A DNA stretch of 27,914 nucleotides from Chara braunii (lineage: Eukaryota > Streptophyta > Charophyceae > Charales > Characeae): positions 720,908-748,821 of the forward strand of contig BFEA01000614.1 in assembly GCA_003427395.1 (NCBI GenBank), in the 5' to 3' direction. A program made the translations under genes and the position numbers. Shown here in pieces: positions 1 through 9,707 of the stretch; position 1 is the first letter of the stretch, and the number at the start of each line of letters is the position of its first letter. The notes below the pieces were generated by a model that searched no databases, was not told the origin of the DNA, and saw nothing but the letters and a program-made list of their open reading frames with translations.

Positions 1-60
<60 letters not shown>
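1..60. repeat. (GA)n microsatellite at left edge
   Basis: An uninterrupted GA dinucleotide tract fills the first 60 bases. The window also ends in (GA)n, so both edges may be assembly breakpoints at simple repeats. Confidence 0.97.
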
Positions 61-64
<4 letters not shown>

Positions 65-315
65 TCAGCTGTGGTTTGACATATTTTAAAACACAAAAAA
101 TAAATACAGCTCATTCTTGTTGTTTGCTTTCAGTGCCACAGTACCAAGTCCAACATGAGGCAGTCAGGTTCGCACATAGCACACACTCCATTGCTTTATC
201 TTATTTGAGGCGAGACTGGGCTGGCAACCGGCCGGTTGAGCTCGCCCGGTGCAACTGGGGCTGGACCAGCCCAAGGGGGGTGAACCGGAAAACCAGGTTA
301 AAAAAAAAGAAAGCC

Positions 316-318
<3 letters not shown>

Positions 319-370
<52 letters not shown>
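319..370. repeat. Poly-T tract, 52 bases
   Basis: A pure T run. Read on the minus strand it is a long poly-A and could be the tail of a retroposed sequence, but the flank lacks the 3' UTR shared by the LINEs further right, so the source is unknown. A perfect 7-bp inverted repeat (GGGCTGG/CCAGCCC) lies just to the left at about 259-273. Confidence 0.95.
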
Positions 371-730
371 CCTGCGGATTCCAACTGTGCTCTTCGAGAT
401 CTCTCGAAATCCGCAATAAAACTTTGAAGGCGCAATTTTCTTTTCGGGGGGCTTCCCAGGGTGGGAGGGAAGTATCATAGGGGTGGGTTCAGAGATATGG
501 GTTTCACGTGCAGGGGCCACGTGACCCAAAAAGTTCAGTGCAGTCCCACAGGGGACCATGGTCTGTACTAATAGATCTCGAGGTGAAACCCCAAGGAGCC
601 GGACAAGATATGCTGATGGGAGTCCTTCTCAATCCTTATAGTTCTTGCATAGTATCACACTTGACACCAAAATGTTATGGATTCAGGGTTCATCGCGTGC
701 AGCCCGAAAGTGTCTTGCCTGAAAGTCTGT
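371..730. other. Non-coding flank, no gene seen
   Basis: There is no convincing ORF or homology. The stretch is mixed-composition sequence with several G-rich runs. It may be 5' flanking DNA or an upstream intron of the coiled-coil gene. Confidence 0.5.
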
Positions 731-1010
731 CCAGGTACATGTAGTGGAGCGCGGTCCATTGTGTCTTGGACCTCGGCTACTCTGGCTTCACACAGCCCAA
801 ACCCGTAACATTTTTCCCAGAGCACAGGAAAGTCGACGAAACATATAACCTGTAGTGGAGCGCGGTCCATTGTGTCTTGTCCAGGTACATGTAGTGGAGC
901 GCGGTCCATTGTGTCTTGGACCTCGGATATCATGGCTACTCTGGCTTCACGCAGCCCAAACCTGTAACATTTTTCCCAGAGCACAGGAAAGTTGAAGAAA
1001 CATATAACCT
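731..1010. repeat. Imperfect tandem duplication, about 150-bp period
   Basis: The segment starting CCAGGTACATGTAGTGGAGC at 731 recurs at 881, an offset of 150 bases. The second copy carries a 9-base insertion (about 929-937) and a few substitutions. A shorter sub-repeat containing TAGTGGAGCGCGGTCCATTG occurs a third time at about 851. Both long copies also share the stretch around CCCAGAGCACAGGAAAGT. The minus strand is open through both copies, so decayed transposon coding sequence is possible, but no domain is recognisable. Confidence 0.85.
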
Positions 1011-1180
1011 CTGCAAGCCACCACTGAGACATAGACTGTCGTCCTCGCGGCTCAGAGTGGATGAGAATAAAGACCTGTTAATAATGTCTGGTCCGTGGTC
1101 CATTGGACCCACAACGCGAAAATGGGGAAACTGGGGCCTATTGGACCCCATATCTTAAGAAAAATGTGTGGTGGTTCTGT

Positions 1181-1220
1181 ACCGCTGATCTTAAAAAATC
1201 AGTGGTGGAGATCCACCACC
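1181..1220. repeat. Two adjacent small hairpins
   Basis: ACCGCTGAT at 1181 pairs with ATCAGTGGT ending at 1206, with one G-T mismatch and an A/T-rich loop. It overlaps a second inverted repeat, TGGTGGAGATCCACCA. These are sequence-level observations without an assigned role. Confidence 0.55.
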
Positions 1221-1550
1221 CATTTTTTTAAAGAAGTGGGGTTCAAAAGGCCCTGTTTTGGCCTCGTGGGGTCTGGGCAGTTGCAGGGATGCCTGTGACT
1301 CCCCGGTATCCCCCCCCCAGGTGCGATGCGCTGGGTTGGACTGGGGACATGCCGGGCAGGCAGGTGGACCGCCCGGTCTGACCGGCAGGCTCCCAGTCGG
1401 GTGAGGGCCCTGCGGTCCATCCGGGGACCAGCACTGATTTGGGGTTGTTTCATGTTGTCAGATATTTTCCCCTGTTCCATGCACCCTTCCTTTTCTCTTT
1501 CACTGCTTACTCACCCCCTGGAGGACAATACAAGTGCCTATTAGTAGTAC
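1221..1550. other. Region upstream of the giant exon
   Basis: This is G/C-rich sequence followed by a pyrimidine-rich stretch at about 1465-1525. It could be a promoter and leader if the gene starts at 1614, or the end of an intron if the giant exon is entered through a splice acceptor. I see no clear TATA box or other promoter element. Confidence 0.4.
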
Positions 1551-4500
1551 ATGTGTTTCATGTATTTCGAAAACAACAAATCCAAGTATTTGTTCACTTC
1601 TAAAATTTTGGATATGGCAGCCTCAGGACAGCTCCGTGTGAATGATTGGAGCATAGTTGCTACTTCTTTTCTCACGCAGGTGGAGCTGCTCTGGCCCATC
1701 TTGCAAAGAAAGTCTATTACTGCTGATCACGTTTTCAACTTTTCATGTTTCGTGGCTGCACAGCTTGTTTATTGCAAAGTGCAGGCTGTAGAACGACAGT
1801 TTCTGGAGAACCAAAAAACGACAGAAATCTCACATTCTCCTGATGCTGAAGGATTCTCTCATTCTGAAATAGAGGCAGATGTCACAGCAAGCAAGCTGGA
1901 GTGTAAGAGGCTAAGAGAGGAGGTGGTAGAGTTGAACTTGCTTTTGAAGCAGAGGGAAAACTCAATTGAAGATCTGCACAGCCAGCTTGTTGAAAAGACA
2001 AATACTTTGAAGGAGATTGAAACACATGGGTCACACAGGGAGGAGGAGATGGCACACATCAGAGAGAGGCTCCTTGCCATGGAGGCCGACTCTGTGCAGC
2101 TGGAAGAGTCAAGGACACAGCTTCTTAAGGAACTAGAAGAGGCAAGGCAATTGCTGCATGCAAACTCCAATAGGGAGGACTTTTTGAGGCAAAGACACTT
2201 TGGCTCATCAGATGATGGAAGAATGGGAGAAAGTCCAGAGAATACAGGGTTGGCAGAGGAACAAAATGTGTTGAAGCAGGATGGGGCATTATTGATTGGT
2301 TGTTCAGAAGACGTGGAAGGACTGTGGCAGCAAATGGAAGAGTTGCAAAGGGTGAAGCAGGAGCTGGAACAGCGGTTGATGGACCAGGCCGATCAGATCT
2401 TCACATTGGAGGAAGAAAGAGTGGGTTCCCTAGCAGAGATGAAAGGACTTGAAGATGAGCTCTCGGAAGTCAAGCTGACTCTCAACTCAATGAACATGAG
2501 AATCTTGGAGGTCGAGGATGATTGCCAACAAAAAGTGAAGGAACTGCGAGCTGCAGAAGAGTCTAGGCTGAGACTATGCGAGGAATTGGAACAGGTGCGG
2601 CAGGTGGTTAGTTCACGCTCAGAAAGGGAAGGCATAATGGGGTTTGAAGCTTCAGACACAGTGTCTGCAAGCCCACATTTGGAGGATTACTGTAGGAAGT
2701 TGAAGACAGATCTTGATCTGTCTAATAGACGTGTGAGCGACCTGGAGAAGGAAGTGCTGGCAAAGATGGAAGAATCGAGAATGCTCAGTGAGTTGTTTAA
2801 GCAAACCATGGAGCAGCAGCATCAGGAACGTCCAGTAGGGGAGAGAGGAATAGTGTGTGCTCCCGAAGAGACCTCGTTCAAAGAGATCAAGTTGCGTCTG
2901 GGTAGTGAATCAGAACTTGCCGGAGATCTGATGGGGCCAAGTTCAGAGAGGGAAGAAATGTGGGAGTATGCAGGTCCGGAGGATAAAGCACGAGACGGCT
3001 CTGAGAATGCCGCTGGAGAGGACTGTCCACGGCAGCTGAAGACGGAGCATGAGCTGCCTGATGCCCCTGTAGGAGACCAGCAGAGGATGGAGAGTACGCG
3101 GTTGACAGAAGCTGAAGAGTCTATATCTATGATGTCCCCTAGATTCAAGCAGGTGACGGAGAGGGAAGGCGTGAGCACAGAGAGGGCGGCGAGAGCATTG
3201 GGCGAGGCATCAGTGTCAAAATTGCCAGCCATCTGTGAGCAACCAGTGGAGTTTCTTCAGCGGTTGAAGAGTTTCCTTGAGCTATCGGTTGCACATTGGA
3301 ATGATTTGGAAAGGGACATAGCGGCGCAGATCCGCGTCTGCGAACTGCTGAAGGAAGAGCTGAGACCAAGGTCAGAGGAGGAAGCTGGAAACCTTCTATT
3401 GGCACAAGAGGAGCCAAGGGAAGTGCTGATTGAGAATGCTAGGGTGAAAAACGAAGTGGCAATGCTAAACCAGTGCCTTGAGCTTTGCTTAAACAGGATC
3501 CAGGCAATAAAGGTGGAATGCGACGTCAATATTGGTAACTTGACATTGCACCTCAGCACATCCAACTCTTTGTTGAAACATTCAACAGGGCTAGATGAGG
3601 AAAGAGAATGGACAGATGCAGACTCATGGATGTGGGACAACCTGGACCGGGGTCCTCAAGGTTCAGCAGAGAAGGGAACTGTGGGCGAAAAAGGCCATGA
3701 TGATGAGCTAGCAAGATTGATGATGGATAGGGACAATCTCCTAGCCAACAATGCCAGCCTGCAGGAGGCGATTGTAGGACTGAATCTGGGTATTGAAGTA
3801 GCAATGAAACGAGTCCAAGAGCTTGAGGAGCAGTGCAGGTATCAGTCAAGAGGCTTGGAAGCTGTGGAAGAGTCCCAGGTGCTTCGCAATAGTGAGTTGC
3901 AGGAGGCAAGGAAACTGCTCGCAGCAGCTGTGGAAAGGGAACAAGACCTTGAAAGGAGAGTTGCTGCTTCAGAGAGAGCCGTGCTTGAAGCTGTTTCAGA
4001 AAAGACGGGTTTGGAGGAGGAGATCAGAGGATTGGAGCAGAAGCTTGAGCTGTCAAATCAACAAGTTGCAGATGGACACCTGTCTGCTGTCTCTTCTGAG
4101 AACTCTGAAATGGAAGACGATTTGCTCAACTCGAGGCTTGACGTTGAAGCATCAAAGAAACAAATTGAAGAGCTTGAAGAGCGGTGTGGTTATCAATCGA
4201 AGAACCTGGAAACCCTGGAAGAGTGCCGAGCGGTTCTGAGTCAGGAGTTGGATGAGGCCAGAAAATTGCTTACTGCAAGTGTGGACAGGGAGAAAGAGCT
4301 CGAAAGCAGGGTTGCTGATTTTGACAAAGGCAGAGCAGCCATGGAAAGGGAAAAGGACCTTGAGATGAGAGTAGCGGGTGCTGAGAGAGCCATGTTTGGA
4401 GCTGTTTCAGAGAAGTCAGGTCTGGAGGAGGAGATCAGGGTATTGAAGGAGAAGCTCGAGTTGTCAAACCGACAAGGTGAAGATCAACCACTGTCTACCG

Positions 4501-7007
4501 TCTCTTCCCAGAACACTGAAATGGAGGAGGATTTGCCCAACCTGAGCCTTGACGTTGAAGCATCAAAGAAACAAATTGAAGAGCTTGAAGAGCGGTGTGG
4601 TTATCAATCAAAGAACCTGGAAACTCTGGAAGAGAGCCGAGCGGTTCTGAGCCAGGAGTTGGATGAGGCCAGAAAATTGCTTACTGCAAGTGTGGACAGG
4701 GAGAAAGACCTCGAAAGCAGGGTTGCTGCCTCAGAGCAAGCCATATTGGAAGCAGCCTCGGTCAAGCAAGGCTTGGAAGAAATGGTCAGAATGTTGGAGG
4801 AGAGGTTGGAGGAGAGGTTTGAAGTGCCAAACCAGGAAGTAGCAGACCCAGATCCATCTGATGTAGTCCCCAGGGATCCAGGAGTGGAAGACGAGTGTGC
4901 ACAATTGAGGCTGGATATTGAAGAATCAAAGAGAAGAGCTAGGAAGCTGGAGGAACAATGTGGACGGCAGTCTGAGGAAACAGAGGTTCTTCGTAAAGAG
5001 TTGGTGGAGGCCAGGGAAGCACTCGCCGCAACCATAGCCAGGGAGAATGAGCTTCAGTCGAGGATTGTAGCTGCAGAGAAAATGATGTCAGAAGCTGTTT
5101 CAGAGAAGATAGGTTTGGAGGAGGAGGTCAAAATATTGGGGGAAAAGCTTGAGGTATTGAGCCAGAAAGTTGCAGGAATGGACCAATCCTCGGCTGAGCA
5201 AGCTGAAGACCTTGCAGCTGCACGGAAAGAACTGTGCAAGGTCGTCGCTGAAAAGGTATCGCTAGAGGAGGAGGTAACAGCATGGAAGAGGAGCCTGGAA
5301 TTAGCAACGAGGGCCTCCCACCTTCTGAAGGAACAGTGTGAGGTTCAACTGGCAAAACTGGGAATTTCGACTGACTTCAGAAGCAGAGAGTCGCTGAATG
5401 CCAGCTCTAATTTTGTGGACGATGCAGAATTGATGGCTGCAAACTCGGAGAGATTTTTGCCGATAGAGGTCTCTGAGAAGACAGGACTCGAGGGAGAAAT
5501 CAGAATATTCAAAGAGACGATTGATGCATTATACCGACAAGTTGCGTGTCTGCAGACGGGGTCACAAGTGGTACTCCAGGAATCTGAGACCCTCCAGAAA
5601 GAACTACAGCAACAGCTTTTGGCTTTGGAGGAGAAAAACCGGACGGCGATTGAGGTGAAGGAGAAACTTGAGGATGAACTTGAAGCAGTGAACGGCAGAC
5701 TGGAATCAGCTGAAAGTAGAGCACAGGTTCTTGTGGAAGGGCTCCAAACACAGAATGAGAAATTGCGACTGTCTGAGTCATCTAGTTCACAACTTACCAA
5801 AGAAGTAGAGGAGCTGAGGCAATTAGTAAGTGAAGGCGTTGAGAGGGAGGCAGGTTTTGAAGTCAGGCTTGAGGCTGCTGAGAGAGGAAGGTTGGACGCT
5901 GTTGCAGAGAAAATGCAGCAAGAGGAGGAGCTCGTGAGGCTCAAGCAGACAATTGAGCTGTGTAGGGCGAGGAGCTGTGCACTGGAGAAGGAATGCCAGA
6001 CACACAGAGAAACAATAGCTGCTCTCGAGGACTCCAGGTTGAAACTTTGCCAAGTGGTTGAAGAGCTGAGGGAGTCTCTCTCGGCGAGCTCACAGATGGA
6101 GGAGAGATTGCAAGAGATGCATGCAACTTCAGAGGCAGCCAGGTTGGAAGCAGTCTCCAGGAATTCAGAACTGAAGGATGAGCTCCAGACGTTAAACAGG
6201 GAACTCGATGGATCTAATGGACGAGCTGAAGACCTGAGGAAAAAGTATGAAATGCAAGCTCAGGAGATACAAATGTGGAAGGAAGAGTTGGAGCAGCATA
6301 TTAAGGAGCATGCCCGGGAACTTGCGATTTCAAATGAAGAGAGGCAGTCTGCGCTGGCCTCAAAGGAAGAATTGGAGAAAGAGCTTGCAGAGTTGTTGGA
6401 AAGGTTTATTTTATCAAACCAGAGAGTTAAGGATCTTGCAGACGATTGTGAGAAGCACGAAGCGGGTTTGCAAACTGCAGAGGATCTCAGATTGAAACTG
6501 ACAAATGAACTGCAGGAGGTACAAGAATCGCTACACGCAAGCTTACAGCGAGAGAAGGATTTGGAAGGAAAGGTCGCAGCTGCGGAGAATGCAAAATCGG
6601 CGGCGCTCTCAGAAAATGCGGGCCTTGCAAGAGCGCTCAGCGATTTGCAAGGTGAGGCACAGACCTATGAGAGAGAGGCGACGACGCTCTCTGAAAAGGG
6701 AGAGGAGCTGGAGCGGAATCTAGAGGAGCAGGGTGCTCAGCTATCAGCTTTGGAGGAGGAGAAGTGTCGTCTACTACAAGAGAATTCAAGTCTGAAGGAC
6801 AACTTGGTCGAACTGAAGGAAAGCCTGGAGTCATCTGAAGGGAGAGTTCAGGGCCTTGAGGAAGAGAGCAAGGCACTCTCCGAAAAGTTGGTAAAGATGG
6901 AGAAAGAGATGCAGCGAAGGGTTGAGGAACAAGCTGCTTTAGTGAGGAACCAAGAGGCTCGCTGTAACAGCGCATTGCACCAGCTTGCCACAGTAGACCT
7001 TGAGAAG
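1551..7007 (+). CDS. Giant exon of a long modular coiled-coil protein (partial gene)
   Basis: The open frame encodes about 1,800 residues rich in E, L, K, Q, S and A, with continuous heptad-type hydrophobic spacing and no catalytic motif, signal peptide or membrane span. Much of it is built of a repeated module of 84 residues (12 heptads), clearest from 3816 to 6680. An acidic, less regular stretch lies at about 2820-3300. The start is uncertain. ATG 1551 is the first in frame and ATG 1614 (MAASGQ) has a better context. Splice acceptors ending at 1679 (TTTTCTCACGCAG) or 1784 would also enter in phase 0, and the clear coiled coil begins only after 1785. The frame stays open to 7058, but AAG|GTGCGT at 7008 is a good phase-0 donor, and the residues beyond it lose coiled-coil character. 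The role is presumably structural (cytoskeleton, Golgi, nuclear envelope or basal body); the sequence does not say which. I do not recognise the family. Confidence 0.85.
3816..6680 (+). repeat. Array of 84-residue (12-heptad) coiled-coil modules inside the giant exon
   Basis: Module starts fall at 3816, 4167, 4578, 4941, 5724, 5976, 6228 and 6429. Those at 3816, 5724, 5976 and 6429 are exactly 84 residues long. The one at 4941 is 77, a loss of one heptad. The one at 4578 is 88, owing to a 12-base internal duplication (LEERLEER). The one at 4167 carries about 20 extra residues, and the one at 6228 is shortened to 67. Shared landmarks in order are LEE.C..Q, EESR, EL.EAR.LL, RE.DLE.RVA, SEK..LEEE and LELSN..V. 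More diverged versions occur at about 2050 and 2503. Confidence 0.85.
4141..4729 (+). repeat. Recent 411-bp in-frame duplication within the coiled-coil exon
   Basis: Bases 4141-4316 recur at 4552-4727, an offset of 411 bp or 137 codons. By eye there are only about five substitutions in 176 bases. The sequence just upstream of each copy is also homologous but clearly more diverged. The offset is a multiple of three, so the frame is kept. Confidence 0.9.
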
Positions 7008-7058
7008 GTGCGTGACCACATTCTCCTGACCCACGGAAAATGCAAATCCCCATGCTAG

Positions 7059-7458
7059 ACGCTGACCTTAGTGAACCTCGCTCTCCTTGTGATGTCTCTT
7101 GCTAGTTTCTTTGAACTTGTGATATTGTAGTTGTTCGGTTGCCAGTTGTACTTGTCCATTATTAAGGCCTATTCTTGAGCAGTAAAGCAGAGACGGCAAC
7201 ACTATACCTTCTTCTCCTTTCTTTTTTGTTATTGTTGGGGACTCTGGGAATCCAGGGGGGTGGTGACATCCATACAGCGGCCATCAATTGTTAGGATAGT
7301 TGTAAATCCCTGGGATTGGCGACCGACCTAGGTTTGATGTCTCTTGTCCGTCGGCATGGAGCACCACCTTCTCACTGCTGCAGGCAGCATTGCCTAAAAA
7401 CCCAAGAAACGCAGACCGTTGCGCACAGCTTGGGGTAGAATCCCAGGGAGGTAATGCA
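7059..7458. other. Non-coding sequence after the giant exon
   Basis: I see no gene. T-rich and ordinary sequence follows the open frame. A canonical AATAAA polyadenylation signal is not evident; AGTAAA occurs near 7181, which leaves an alternative 3' end for the giant exon possible but unsupported. Confidence 0.4.
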
Positions 7459-7890
7459 TCAGGTCTTTTTCTCCGGATGCAGTTTCCTTATTAGAGCGAG
7501 CCTGATCCTCTCTGATTTTGCCATGGGACGGAAGTAAGTACCCATGTAAAAATTCAGTGAGAACGGGAAGAAGCCATCCAGTGGCTTATTGCCTACATGA
7601 CCCTCCCTGCGAATCAGAGGCTCCACATTGATAGAAAAAAACTCAGACCCAGAAAGCTCTGAATTCTGCAAAATGTTGTCCTGCCAGCTTGCAAGAGGAT
7701 CTGCTACGCGATCTACGTGATAGTTACAGACCCAAATGGTTCTGGGAAAAGGCTTTAGTCTACTCGACAAGTTGTCATCCTCCTCCCATATCAGCCAGTA
7801 ATCTCCATCGCCTTCTTTGCGTTGTTGTGGGGGGGGCGTCTGTTTAAATTTTGATGGGAGGAAAGGGACTATCAGGAAGTGCCATGGCAT
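7459..7890 (-). CDS. Unidentified ORF, possibly a decayed transposon fragment
   Basis: This frame of 143 codons runs toward the left end, from ATG (MPWHFLIVPF) to a stop near 7459. It is rich in aromatic residues (for example DYWLIWEEDD and FFPFSLNFYMGTYF), unlike the neighbouring coiled coil. An overlapping frame upstream (8101-7844, ending SFPPIKI-like residues) may be the same decayed reading unit, displaced by a frameshift near the G run at about 7828-7836. LINE A was inserted immediately to the right. I recognise no domain. It lies antisense within the putative large intron, so it could be an older element, a chance ORF, or an antisense gene fragment. Confidence 0.3.
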   Translation of the reverse strand: MPWHFLIVPFLPSKFKQTPPPQQRKEGDGDYWLIWEEDDNLSSRLKPFPRTIWVCNYHVDRVADPLASWQDNILQNSELSGSEFFSINVEPLIRREGHVGNKPLDGFFPFSLNFYMGTYFRPMAKSERIRLALIRKLHPEKKT

Positions 7891-8029
7891 TCTGTGAGGG
7901 GTAATTCAAGATTTGATCAAGCCAGCAGTCCCCCAAACTGTAGATGAAGAAACAGGATGCTGCTACCCACAGTAGAATGGAGCCATGGGCATGGCAAAAG
8001 GGGATATGCTTTCCTGCTGTCGTGTCATA

Positions 8030-8043
8030 ATTATTTGCAAAAC
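8030..8043. repeat. Target-site duplication, copy 1
   Basis: ATTATTTGCAAAAC directly abuts the T25 tract (poly-A tail) of LINE A. The same 14-mer lies at 9371-9384, and 13 of its bases recur at 17831-17843. Confidence 0.85.
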
Positions 8044-9370
8044 TTTTTTTTTTTTTTTTTTTTTTTTTGAACAGTTCCTTTTGGCCCTGGCTCCATTTCA
8101 ATTCTGGGGAGCATCAGTCCGGTTCTTATTACCACGGCAAGTCAGAATAAAATATTACATCGTAAAACCCACTCACCCTTCCTTCTGTCTGGCTGCTCCA
8201 ACATCATGGAGAATTGACTGTCAGCTTGCCTTAGTTACACCTTTCTCTGTTGCTCTTCGTCATCTGGCATGGAGCGTCTTGTCTTATGCCACTTACAAAG
8301 AATCTCTGCCTGAATCAAGGTCCTTGGAGTTGAGAGACCGTCGATGGTTCTGCAGCACCTTTCCTTCCAGATGGACCACATGGTTACCTTTCTGATCATT
8401 CCAAACCACATTCTCTCTGTCTTGTGAAATTGAGCTGGGATGTTAGTCCATAAGAGTTGGATGGGGTGTTCAGGGAGGGGAATCGAGAAGAGGGAGTCCC
8501 AGGGATCCGAGGCCCTCACCCAATATTCCGTCGCCTCGCTACAGCGTATCAGGCAATGTATCATATCTTCTGGTTTATCTTCTGAATCTACTGCACGTAA
8601 ATCTGAACTGTTAGGGTCATTCTTACTTTTTCTGATATGCAGCCACTGATTAACGGGTAGAGCCACGTATGAGATGAGCCATTGGAGACTTCTGATTTTG
8701 ACCGGTCGGATTGACTTGAACTTTTTCCATGGTATATGTGGGATCTGACTCGCTTCCTGACCTATTAACTTCTGCCATCTGTTCTTGATCGTTGGGTCAG
8801 GATCCTTTGTTTTGAGAGAGTAAGTTGTATCCCAGTTTGACAGTGTATTCCTGGATGGGGACATTCGTTTTGAGATTTCTGCTTCTGTCTGGTGTCCAAG
8901 CCCACTCTGCTGGATCAAATTCAAAGTCTGAATCGCCTTATCTATTCTGAATATTGTTTTTGGCCATGATCCCAACACTCTTACTTTTCTGAGTACAAGA
9001 GGGTTTAGGACTATTCTTTCTACCTCCTTATTCAGGATAGATGGGAGGCCTTGCGTGGAGGTGGTAATTGGGAAAGAGGTAAACACCGCCAGGGCATCCG
9101 ACCCTTGCTGTTGATGGGAAAATTGATAGGCCCTTGAGGGGGTTAAATCCTGCGCCCTCACTCCCCATTCGCCCGATTTCCAGGTTGAGGCTACGCTCAA
9201 CAACTCCTTTCAGCCTTCTGGGATGCTGTTGATAATGGATTGTAGATTCTCATCTCGACGGTGACATCCTTCGAGCTGGGAGGCAAGTTCCTGCTCTGTC
9301 ACCCAGTCCTTTTTCTCCTCGTTCCAGAGATGGCTCACTTTCCAAACTACATGTTTGATCCACGATAGCC
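8044..9370 (-). mobile_element. LINE A, 5'-truncated L1-type retrotransposon
   Basis: The minus-strand insertion has its poly-A tail at its left end (T25 on the plus strand, 8044-8068), then a 3' UTR shared with LINE B, then the C-terminal part of ORF2. It is cut off at its 5' end at 9370, at the position matching about 10946-10950 in LINE B, just after a shared GTTTGATCCACGATA. A 14-bp direct repeat flanks it. This is the textbook structure of target-primed reverse transcription with incomplete synthesis. Confidence 0.9.
8235..9350 (-). pseudogene. LINE A ORF2 C-terminal remnant (zf-RVT region)
   Basis: The translation aligns closely with the C-terminus of LINE B ORF2 through the landmarks NRWQKLIGQ, PVNQWLHIR, HCLIRC, WFGMIRK and SIWKERCCRTI. 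The family function is the ORF2 polyprotein (endonuclease and reverse transcriptase) with a C-terminal zinc knuckle. Here only the tail remains. The knuckle's first cysteine pair has changed (RAVD where LINE B has CTVC), while HCLIRC is kept. About eight residues (TEKVWAET in LINE B) are missing after GLSTP. It cannot encode a working enzyme. Confidence 0.88.
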
Positions 9371-9380
9371 ATTATTTGCA

Positions 9381-9384
<4 letters not shown>
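9371..9384. repeat. Target-site duplication, copy 2 (shared by LINE A and LINE B)
   Basis: ATTATTTGCAAAAC sits between the 5' end of LINE A and the T27 tail of LINE B, so one copy serves as a flank of both elements. Confidence 0.85.
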
Positions 9385-9411
<27 letters not shown>

Positions 9412-9707
9412 ATCAGGTCCTTATGGCCCCGGCTCCATTTCCATTCTGGGGAGCATCAGTCCGGTTCCTATTCCACCGGCAAGTCAGAAAAATATTACAT
9501 CATGAACCCACTCACGCTTCCTTCCGTCCGGCCGAAGGAACCCTGAACAGCATTGATTACTTCACCTGCGTGAAGGATTGACTGTCAGCTTGCCTTTCCT
9601 TCTTCTTACCTCTCAGGACTACTGCTTAAGCCTGTCGTATACACNATAAAAACANGAAAGAACAGGACGCCATGAAAGCTACAGTANCTGATTCCNGGCT
9701 CCACTTA
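9412..9707 (-). other. LINE B 3' UTR, conserved among copies
   Basis: The last part (minus strand) contains CCGGACTGATGCTCC followed by CAGAATGGAAATGGAG and an ATAAGGACCTG-like end before the A-tail. The same order is found in LINE A (8069-8150) and in two plus-strand fragments at 20509-20660. Such a shared 3' end is what a LINE RT may recognise; that role is inferred. Several single Ns interrupt the sequence. Confidence 0.75.

Noticed and set aside
285-320. LINE 3' end (AACCAGGTTAAAAAA) like those at 20650
   Set aside because: Only a few bases before the A-run agree and the conserved GGACTGATGCTCC block is absent.
76-480. Open frames through the poly-T tract (poly-F or poly-K proteins)
   Set aside because: They exist only because a homopolymer has no stops; the flanking residues show no domain or codon preference.
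2822-3909. Several serine- and leucine-rich minus-strand ORFs opposite the giant exon
   Set aside because: They are antisense shadows of E/L/Q-rich coiled-coil codons (GAG and CTG reversed) with no independent evidence.
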